Source: an uncultured Opitutia bacterium (GTDB lineage Bacteria > Verrucomicrobiota > Verrucomicrobiia > Opitutales > Opitutaceae). From it: DNA of 64,000 nt. The stretch is taken from contig CAIRTK010000011.1 in the NCBI GenBank assembly GCA_903881475.1, positions 1 through 64,000 of the forward strand. The letters are read 5' to 3'. This document shows, piece by piece, positions 15,694-23,293 of this stretch; position 1 is the stretch's first letter; the number at the start of each line of letters is the position of its first letter. The notes below the pieces were generated by a model that ran no database searches, was not told the origin of the DNA, and saw only the letters and a program-made list of their open reading frames with translations. The position numbers and the translations under genes were made by a program.

Positions 15694-17361
15694 TCAGGCG
15701 CTCCACGCCATCGCGGGCTCCACCGCGCAGGCTTCCTCGACCACGATGCGCTCCGGTTTCGGGCCGGCATAGACCCAGATCATGCCCATCGGCGCGCCGC
15801 TCTCGTTGATGAAATAATGCACCCGGCCGCGGGGCTGCAACGCGGTGGCCTGCCCGTCCATCGTGTAGCGCCGGCCCTCGACCACACACGTGGCCTGGCC
15901 TTCGACGATGCAGATGGACTCGTCGAAGTCGTGCAGGTGCGCCGGCAGCCGTCCGCCCGGCTGAAACAGCCCGTACCCACCGCTCATCTCCAGGCCCGGC
16001 ACGAGGTCGGCATTGAAGTAGTCGATGAACGCGGCGTTGTTGCCCGGCGAGTAACGCTCCACCTTCCCCGCATAGGTGACGCGCTCGGCCCCGGGCTGCG
16101 TCCGGGTGGCCTCCGGCATGGTGCGGCGCGGGAAAAACCCGTTCACCAGCTCGCGCGCCGGATTTGACGAGGCCATCGCAATGTGAAAAACCGCCGGCTT
16201 CGCACGGGAGAGATTGGTGACGCGGTGGGCGAGGCCGCGCGGGACGGTGACATTGTCGAGCGGGCCGACCTCGTAGATCCGGCCCTCCACGTCGACGAGC
16301 GCCCGGCCCTGCAGCAGCGTGATGGACTCGGCGAAGGTGTGCCGGTGACAGGGCAGCTGGGCACCGGGCTGGAAGGTGACGAGGCCGGTGGTGAGGTTGC
16401 GCGCCTGGTTGTGCGCTCCCACCATGCAGTCGAATTGGATGCCGGGGGCGATGTCGAGCTGGGGGCCGCTGCCCCGGGCGTTCATCACCTCGGGGCGGTC
16501 CGGCCGGAATTCGGGCGGGGCGCATTTGACCGCCTGCTCCGCGGCGAGGGCGGACGGGCTGTTTTCCAGGGTGAAGCTCGCGCGGATCTGGCGGTCGCGG
16601 CCCTGGGAGCCGAGCATCTTGTGCAGGCTGCGCAGCATGAGGCTCGCATCGAGGCCGAGGCCCAGCATGGCGAAGCCCTGCTCGCGGCGTTGGGCGAGAT
16701 TGGCCTCATCGGTGGCGATGATGCCACAGTGCTTGCCGGCCTGGCGGAGGGCGTCCTTCGCCCGCCCGATCAGCTCGGCCACGCCCGGGCCCTCCCATTT
16801 TCCCGGGAAGCCGGCGGTGGAGGAGAGGTCGGCCGGGCCGAAAAAGAAAAGGTCCGAGCCCTTCACCTTCGCGAGCTCCGCGATGTTCTGCACGGCCCGC
16901 ACCGTCTCGATGATCGGCACCACGAGCACATGCGCATCCGCCTCGCCGGCGTGCTCGACGAAGCACTGGCCCCAGCACGTGGCGCGCTCGGCGCCGATGC
17001 CGCGGATGCCCGCCGGCGGATAGGTGGCCGCGGCAATGGCGGCTTCCAGCTGCAGCGGCGTCTCGATCCAGGGGATGACCACGCCGTCGGCCCCGATGTC
17101 GAGGGCGCGCTTGATGAGCGCGGGGGAATTCTCCGCCAGGCGCACCAGCACGACCGTGTCGCTGCGCACGGCGGCCCGGACGTGCTCGACGATTTCCTTC
17201 CAGTCGAGGTGGCCGTGCTCGGCGTCGACGGTCACCCAGTCGAGCCCGAGCGACACCGCCATCTCGCAGATGCTGGCCGACTCCAGCGTGATCCACAGCC
17301 CGTAGACGGGCTGCCGGGACGACAGTTTTGCGCGCAGGCGCTGGATGGCGGTGACTTTCAT
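15694..17361 (-). CDS. HpcH/HpaI-family aldolase fused to a double cupin
   Basis: 555 residues. Residues 1-265 are a class II pyruvate aldolase of the HpcH/HpaI/RhmA family: YGLWITLESASICEMAVSLGLDWVTVDAEHGHLD (catalytic His), GADGVVIPWIETP, VPIIETVRAVQNI (metal Glu) and FFFGPADLSST (metal Asp). Residues ~320-430 and ~450-550 are two cupin domains (QPGAQLPCHRHTFAES...; QPGGRLPAHLHDFDES...). Family enzymes cleave 2-keto-3-deoxy acids to pyruvate and an aldehyde. The cupins could bind the same sugar acid or isomerise it. The fusion is in frame with no repeat at the junction. First gene of the operon, divergent from the AraC regulator. Confidence 0.88.
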   Translation of the reverse strand: MKVTAIQRLRAKLSSRQPVYGLWITLESASICEMAVSLGLDWVTVDAEHGHLDWKEIVEHVRAAVRSDTVVLVRLAENSPALIKRALDIGADGVVIPWIETPLQLEAAIAAATYPPAGIRGIGAERATCWGQCFVEHAGEADAHVLVVPIIETVRAVQNIAELAKVKGSDLFFFGPADLSSTAGFPGKWEGPGVAELIGRAKDALRQAGKHCGIIATDEANLAQRREQGFAMLGLGLDASLMLRSLHKMLGSQGRDRQIRASFTLENSPSALAAEQAVKCAPPEFRPDRPEVMNARGSGPQLDIAPGIQFDCMVGAHNQARNLTTGLVTFQPGAQLPCHRHTFAESITLLQGRALVDVEGRIYEVGPLDNVTVPRGLAHRVTNLSRAKPAVFHIAMASSNPARELVNGFFPRRTMPEATRTQPGAERVTYAGKVERYSPGNNAAFIDYFNADLVPGLEMSGGYGLFQPGGRLPAHLHDFDESICIVEGQATCVVEGRRYTMDGQATALQPRGRVHYFINESGAPMGMIWVYAGPKPERIVVEEACAVEPAMAWSA

Positions 17362-17487
17362 GAAAGCAAAACGATACGGCGAGGGGACGCCGCGGGGGTT
17401 GGGGTGACGCCGACACTAGCGCATTGCCTCACCGGCGGACATGGACACTCTGAGCGTTTTACTGAGTTTTTTGAGCAACCCCACTCA
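17362..17487. promoter_or_regulatory. Divergent control region between BMC operon and AraC regulator
   Basis: A 126-bp gap between divergent starts. Three TGAG motifs recur at about 11-12 bp intervals just before the AraC ATG (CTGAGCG, ACTGAGT, TTGAGCA), compatible with helical-phase binding by an AraC-type activator. No unambiguous -35/-10 pair could be named by eye. Confidence 0.45.
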
Positions 17488-18396
17488 ATGAGCGAAGACC
17501 CCAAAAGCTTTCACCGTTACCTCCTCGCCGACTCGAAAGACCGTGACTGGGGCATCTATGCGACCTCCGCCGGCTACGTGGCCATCGACCCCGGCGCACC
17601 GTACCCGCCGCCGGGTCACCCGAAGAGCCATGCGTTCAGCTGGGAGGAGGGCCGCCAGCTCGATGAACTCCAGGTCCACTTCATCACCCGCGGCAGCGGC
17701 ATCTTCGAGTCGGCGGCCGAGGGTGACCGGCGCCGGCGGATCGGCGCCGGCGGGGCTTTCGTCCTGTTTCCCGGCGTCTGGCACCGCTATGCGCCGCTGC
17801 CGCAGACCGGCTGGCTCGAATATTGGATCGCGCTGAAGGGCGACTACGTCGACCAGCTGCTCCGGAGGAAATTATTCTCGCCGAGCCATCCGGTGTTCAC
17901 GCCGTCGGACAGCAGTCCCCTGCTCCGGCTCTTCACGGAAGCCGTGGCCTGCCTGCGCCATCACCCGGTGGGCACGTCGCGCGTGCTCGGTTCGCTCGCC
18001 GGGCTGATCCTGGCGGAATTGCAGACAGGCACGGTGGCCGTGCCCCCGGCAGAAAACCGCACGGAACACCTCGTGCATGAAGCCAAGCTGATGCTGGGCC
18101 AGCACCTCGAGGAGGAAGTCGACCTGGAGGTCATGGCGAAAAAACTGAGCGTGGGCTACCACTGGCTGCGGCGGGCGTTCAAGCAGGAGACGGGGCAGTC
18201 GCTGCACCAGTACCGGCTGCAGCTCCGGCTCAGCCGCGCGAAGGTGCTGCTCAAGAACTCCGACGCGACGGTGGAGCAGATCGCGCAACAGACCGGGTTC
18301 GCCGACCCGTATTACTTCTCGCAGATCTTCAAGCGGAAGGCCGGTCTTCCGCCCACGAGCTGGCGGAAGACGGAAACCGGCGCCATCCCGATCTGA
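17488..18396 (+). CDS. AraC-family transcriptional regulator
   Basis: 302 residues from the ATG at 17488. The N-terminal half is a cupin-like ligand domain (FITRGSGIFESA, GGAFVLFPGVWHRYAPLP). The C-terminal ~100 residues form the double HTH: VDLEVMAKKLSVGYHWLRRAFKQETG and ATVEQIAQQTGFADPYYFSQIFKRKAGLPPTSWR. It is divergent from the microcompartment operon, so it is the obvious candidate for its sugar-responsive activator. The same frame is open far upstream, across the minus-strand aldolase-cupin gene, but that is antisense sequence. Confidence 0.88.
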   Translation: MSEDPKSFHRYLLADSKDRDWGIYATSAGYVAIDPGAPYPPPGHPKSHAFSWEEGRQLDELQVHFITRGSGIFESAAEGDRRRRIGAGGAFVLFPGVWHRYAPLPQTGWLEYWIALKGDYVDQLLRRKLFSPSHPVFTPSDSSPLLRLFTEAVACLRHHPVGTSRVLGSLAGLILAELQTGTVAVPPAENRTEHLVHEAKLMLGQHLEEEVDLEVMAKKLSVGYHWLRRAFKQETGQSLHQYRLQLRLSRAKVLLKNSDATVEQIAQQTGFADPYYFSQIFKRKAGLPPTSWRKTETGAIPI

Positions 18397-18413
18397 GCCT
18401 GCGGCGGGGAAAC

Positions 18414-18635
18414 CTACAGCAACTGCGCCAGCATCTCGGGAGTGGCGAGTTCGTAACTGATCTTGCCCTCCATGATTTCGCGGAGCGCGGTGTCCTCGGC
18501 CGAGAGTTTTTCCAGCGATTCCACCAGCGGGCGGTGGCCGCGGCGCAGCTGTTTCACGCGGCGCGAGACCACGTTCACCAGGATGTTGGGATCATCGATC
18601 AGCTTGAGCGCCGCCTTCAGGTAGTCGTCTCTCAT
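18414..18635 (-). CDS. rpoZ: DNA-directed RNA polymerase subunit omega
   Basis: 73 residues: DDPNILVNVVSRRVKQLRRGHRPLVES matches the omega core (N-V-SRR-Q-...-P-V), followed by SAEDTALREIMEGKISYEL. Omega assists assembly of RNA polymerase beta-prime. The length is at the short end of the family. The gene is convergent with the AraC regulator, 17 bp away. Confidence 0.78.
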   Translation of the reverse strand: MRDDYLKAALKLIDDPNILVNVVSRRVKQLRRGHRPLVESLEKLSAEDTALREIMEGKISYELATPEMLAQLL

Positions 18636-18864
18636 GGCTGGGAGTCCGGCCGGACAGAGGCGCGGTTGGGGAATTTGATGATGTTCATGGCTGAGTTCGT
18701 CATTCTACAAACCGGCCGGCCTGAACACGACTCCTAACCCCGGGCGCGGGCGGCCCCCCGGTGAAATCATTCGGGGGCCATCCGCTTAGGATGTTTATAA
18801 GCGCACGACGAAGGGCGCGGCTTTCGCTGAAACCCGGATACCGGCCGCAGGGTGAAGCGCCGAC
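18636..18864. other. Intergenic region downstream of PEP-CTERM gene
   Basis: No convincing gene was seen in these 229 bp. GGCCCCC at 18750 and CGGGGGCC at 18770 can pair around a 12-nt loop, but no U-tract follows, so a terminator is uncertain. Confidence 0.4.
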
Positions 18865-19650
18865 TCAGCGCCGGCGGCGGCGCACCATGGCCCCCAGCGT
18901 CAGCAGGCCGGTGCCCAGAAGCGCCCAGGTCGAGGGCTCGGGCACCGGGGTGAAGTTCAGCATCAGGTCATTTCCGCTCTGGGAAACGGAGAACTGGCCG
19001 CTGGAATTGGTAAAATTGGACTGATCGATGATGAAGGCGCTGGAGCTGAAATTGCTGATGCCCGAGCCGGTCGAGACCAGCAGCCAGGAATAGCCCTGGC
19101 CCCCGTTGAAGTTTGCCGCATTGCCCGCCTGGTTGGTGGCCGGGTTGAACGAGTAGAGGTGGATGTAGAATTCGTTGCCCGCCGTCGCCGTGATCGTGAG
19201 GCTGCCGCTGATGCTGAGCAGGCTGTAGCCGGTGCCGGCCACCCCGGCGGCGTCGGAGATGGAGAAATTCAGGCCGCCGGTGCTGAGGGTGTGCCCAAAG
19301 GTGAGCGACGTGCCCCCGCCAAAGGTCAGCGTGCCGACCGCCGGCACGTTCGCTCCGACCGCGTCATCCGCGACGGTGGCGATGCCCGGGGCCAGCAAGG
19401 CGCCGCCCTGGACGGTGAGATTGCCACCCGGTGAAAACGTCCCGAAGCCGGCGAGCGTGCCGCCGGTCAAAGTGATGGGGTTGGTGAGCGTGACACCCGT
19501 GTTCGCGGCCAGGCCGCCGCTGACGGTCACCCCGCCAGACCCGAGGGCGGAGCTGTTGCTGGCGACAATGGAGCCCGTGCTCGTGATCGTGGTGCCCCCA
19601 CCATAAGTGTTCGCACCGCTGAGAACCAGGTTACGGTAAGCGCGTTTCAT
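18865..19650 (-). CDS. PEP-CTERM protein with autotransporter-type beta repeat, probably N-terminally truncated
   Basis: 261 residues. The C-terminus carries the sorting tag PVPEPSTWALLGTGLLTLGAMVRRRRR (PEP motif, hydrophobic helix, Arg cluster). This tag directs export and processing by exosortase-type systems in EPS-producing bacteria. The N-terminal part is Gly/Thr-rich beta-helix sequence; NLVLSGANTYGGGTTITS is an autotransporter-associated beta-strand repeat. No signal peptide is seen: MKRAYR leads straight into a repeat, as if an internal deletion joined a start to the C-terminal part of a larger surface protein. It may be non-functional. Confidence 0.75.
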   Translation of the reverse strand: MKRAYRNLVLSGANTYGGGTTITSTGSIVASNSSALGSGGVTVSGGLAANTGVTLTNPITLTGGTLAGFGTFSPGGNLTVQGGALLAPGIATVADDAVGANVPAVGTLTFGGGTSLTFGHTLSTGGLNFSISDAAGVAGTGYSLLSISGSLTITATAGNEFYIHLYSFNPATNQAGNAANFNGGQGYSWLLVSTGSGISNFSSSAFIIDQSNFTNSSGQFSVSQSGNDLMLNFTPVPEPSTWALLGTGLLTLGAMVRRRRR

Positions 19651-19757
19651 TGATGTCGAGACGCTTGGATCAGCTTGTTTATCTTATCGGGTAACACCCC
19701 ATATCCCGACTTCCGGCGCTAAGGTAGGATTCAACTACCTTATCTTAAGAGATAGCC
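19651..19757 (+). promoter_or_regulatory. Upstream region of the methyltransferase/PKS operon
   Basis: A short AT-richer stretch between divergent genes. AAGGTAG (19721) and CTACCTT (19735) are inverted repeats 16 bp before the ATG at 19758, a possible operator. TATCTTA occurs twice (19680s and 19741). AAGAGAT at 19747 could serve as a weak Shine-Dalgarno. Confidence 0.4.
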
Positions 19758-20552
19758 ATGTCTGAAAACGCTCAGGATCTATCGAAACAAGGAACCCCTG
19801 CCGCCGATCGTCAGATCGGGCAGACGGAAAACTACCGGACCACTGATCACAAGCGGGCGCATTTCACCCGGTCCGATCCACCGATCCCGGCCGCCCGTAA
19901 CAACCTCGAAGTGCGCTCGGTCCTGCCCGAGATCCTTGATCGACTCTCCCCGTTTTCTACTGCTGCGCAGGCCTCCCGGCGCGATCTAGGGATCATCAAC
20001 GGCCTTCTGGGTAGCCGGGCTTGGTTTGCTGACGTATTGCTCCATCAGCACCAGGCTGGCGAAGCGGTCATTGAGATCGGATCCGGCACCGGCGAACTCG
20101 GTCGTGCCCTGAGTCCCATCGCACCCGGACTGGCCGGCCTCGATCTAGTCTGCCGGCCAGTTGACTGGCCCCGGGGTTCGCGGTGGTTTGAAACCGACGT
20201 GCTCCGATTCACCGGCTGGAAGGACTATCCGGTGGTTGTAGCAAACCTCTTCTTTCATCATTTCGGACAGGCGGATCTGGCAAGCTTGGGCGCACAGCTT
20301 AGCGCGCACACACGCGTCATCATCGCCAGCGATCCGGTCCGGAGTCGTCGCTCGCAGGCGCTCTTCTCCATTCTTTGTCCGCTGATCCGCGCCCATCCGG
20401 TGACGCGGCACGATGGTCGCGTCAGCATCGCCGCCGGATTTCGTCACGAGGAGCTCGCCCGGCTGCTGCAACTTGATCCGGCAGTTTGGCGCTGGCGGGT
20501 GAAGGCATCATGGCTTGGCGCCGCTCGCTTCGTGGCAGTAAAGCGCAGATGA
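19758..20552 (+). CDS. SAM-dependent methyltransferase of a type III PKS operon
   Basis: 264 residues. The SAM-binding motif I is AVIEIGSGTGELGRALS near residue 105; ANLFFHHFGQADLASLGAQL is the post-motif helix. The segment RSVLPEILDRLSPFS...SRRDLGIINGLLGSRAWF matches methyltransferases encoded next to bacterial type III polyketide synthases. The stop overlaps the next gene (ATGA). The likely role is O- or C-methylation of an alkylresorcinol or pyrone product, but the PKS downstream is broken, so the pathway is probably dead. Confidence 0.8.
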   Translation: MSENAQDLSKQGTPAADRQIGQTENYRTTDHKRAHFTRSDPPIPAARNNLEVRSVLPEILDRLSPFSTAAQASRRDLGIINGLLGSRAWFADVLLHQHQAGEAVIEIGSGTGELGRALSPIAPGLAGLDLVCRPVDWPRGSRWFETDVLRFTGWKDYPVVVANLFFHHFGQADLASLGAQLSAHTRVIIASDPVRSRRSQALFSILCPLIRAHPVTRHDGRVSIAAGFRHEELARLLQLDPAVWRWRVKASWLGAARFVAVKRR

Positions 20553-21577
20553 ATGTCCCGCGACACATTACCATTGTTGGCGGCGGACTGGCCGGGCTTT
20601 CACTGGGCATTGCGTTGAGCCGGGCGGGAGTAGAGACCCGGCTCATCGAAGCAGGTCACTATCCGCGACATCGCGTCTGCGGCGAATTCATTACCGGGCT
20701 CGATGACGCGACCATTGATATGCTCGGGATTGGCTCCGCGTTCGCGGGTGCCGGTTCACCAAACAACGTGACGTTCTTCCTCCACGACCGGGCGATCGGT
20801 CGGTATGCGCTGCCCGCTCCCGCCCGGACAATCAGCCGCTATGCCTTGGATGCCCGGCTCGCCGGTCTATTCACCGCGGCGGGCGGCCAGCTTTCGACAG
20901 ACCGCCGTGTGCTGATGACAGGCCGTCAGCAAGGTTGGGTGCAGACGACTGGCCGCCAACGCACCGGTGCCTCGCGATGGATGGGATTGAAGCTCCACGC
21001 CCGCAATCTCGCCACCTCCGACGAGTTGGAGTTGCATCTCGGTGACCGTGCCTACGTCGGCCTGTCTTCCGTCGAGGATGGCTGGATCAATGTCTGCGGC
21101 CTGTTTCACCGTCGCCCGGGCCTGCGGTTTGAGCGGGAAGACGCGCTGTCATCCTGTCTGCGCGCCAGCGGCCTGGGCGAACTGGCCAAGCGACTCGAAG
21201 TGGCTGAGATCCGGCCGGGCTCGCGGAACGCGGTCGCGGGTTTCGGATTCGATCGCCACCTTTCCGAGCTAGAAGGCGTGCAACTCGGAGATGCGAATGC
21301 GATGATCCCGCCATTCACCGGCAACGGGATGGCCATGGCCTTCGTCGGCGCGGCCCTGGCGGTCGATCCCCTTGTGGCCTGGGCAAGGGGCGGACTTTCT
21401 TGGCGCGATACCACCTTCACGATCCATCGCTGTCTGAATCGCGCATTCAAGCGGCGGCTCGCCTGCGCCGCGGGCCTCCATCCGTTTCTGGTGAAACCTG
21501 TCTGGCAACGTTGTCTCGGTTTTGCCGCCTGCACCGGCCTGCTGCCCGTCGGTGTCATTTATAAACTCCTGCACTGA
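20549..21577 (+). CDS. FAD-dependent oxidoreductase (geranylgeranyl reductase/monooxygenase-like)
   Basis: 342 residues from the ATG at 20549. The N-terminal ITIVGGGLAGLSLGIALSRAGVETRLIEAG is the FAD dinucleotide fold, followed by YPRHRVCGEFITGL. The second FAD motif is LGDANAMIPPFTGNGMAMAFVGA. A partner of this type usually accompanies a methyltransferase and a type III PKS, and hydroxylates or oxidises the resorcinol ring. It is coupled to the methyltransferase by an ATGA overlap and precedes the PKS fragment by 8 bp. The frame appears complete. Confidence 0.82.
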   Translation: MNVPRHITIVGGGLAGLSLGIALSRAGVETRLIEAGHYPRHRVCGEFITGLDDATIDMLGIGSAFAGAGSPNNVTFFLHDRAIGRYALPAPARTISRYALDARLAGLFTAAGGQLSTDRRVLMTGRQQGWVQTTGRQRTGASRWMGLKLHARNLATSDELELHLGDRAYVGLSSVEDGWINVCGLFHRRPGLRFEREDALSSCLRASGLGELAKRLEVAEIRPGSRNAVAGFGFDRHLSELEGVQLGDANAMIPPFTGNGMAMAFVGAALAVDPLVAWARGGLSWRDTTFTIHRCLNRAFKRRLACAAGLHPFLVKPVWQRCLGFAACTGLLPVGVIYKLLH

Positions 21578-21585
21578 TTTCATCG

Positions 21586-21894
21586 ATGTATCTCCACGCC
21601 CTCGCGACTGCCCTTCCACCCGCCGCCTTCACGCAATCCGAGTGCTGGGATATTCTGCAGCGTTCCGAACTGTGCCGTCGCCTCAGCCGGCGATCGACCC
21701 TCACCCTCCGGGCCATTCTGCGGCACGACAGCGGTATCTCCACCCGGCATTTTGCGCTCCCCGACATCGCGCGGGTCTTCTCAATGAATGCGGATGAACT
21801 CAACGAGGCCTTCCGTAATGAAGCGCCCCGCCTCGCCGGACGCGCCTTGACCTCGGCGCTGGCGCAGGCCGGTGTTGCAGTCGGCGAGGTATGA
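21586..21894 (+). pseudogene. Type III polyketide synthase, truncated after ~102 residues
   Basis: The product starts like chalcone/stilbene-synthase-like enzymes (MYLHALATALPPAAFTQSECWDIL, LRAILRHDSGISTRHF, LAGRALTSALAQAGVAVGEV) but stops where the family continues toward the catalytic Cys at about residue 150-160. Full-length enzymes have about 350 residues. The break falls immediately before recombinase-derived sequence, so loss of the 3' two thirds is best explained by the mobile-element event next door. No catalytic Cys-His-Asn triad remains. Confidence 0.72.
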
Positions 21895-21920
21895 CCTGAC
21901 AGCCAGTCGTCGGGTGCTTC

Positions 21921-23020
<1,100 letters not shown>

Positions 23021-23293
23021 AAAAACAGGGTGTCAGAACTAGGCCGCACGCCAGCTTCGTCAACAGCTATTTTGCGCCGGACCGCGGCGCAAAATCGGGA
23101 GCAAGGCGCGGGAAGAAGGGAGATAGGAAGACGCGATCTGCAATGCCCAAACGCACGCCGCAACCGGGTGGTGCGACTTTGGCTGTCGTCTGCCTTCAGC
23201 GGAACATCGCAGCCTGCCTACCGGCCATTGAATGAAGCCGGGCGCATCCTCCCTTCTCCTTTCTCCATCATCCCCCGGCGGCCTGCCGCTCGC
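23021..23293. other. Intergenic region upstream of tRNA-Gly
   Basis: 273 bp between the tRNA and the end of the tyrosine-kinase gene. No open frame with family resemblance was seen. It must hold the tRNA promoter (minus strand), but no clear -35/-10 pair could be recognised. Confidence 0.4.

Noticed and set aside
16183-17487. Upstream extension of the AraC regulator reading back across the aldolase-cupin gene
   Set aside because: That part is antisense to a motif-complete gene; the ATG at 17488 gives a full-length AraC protein.
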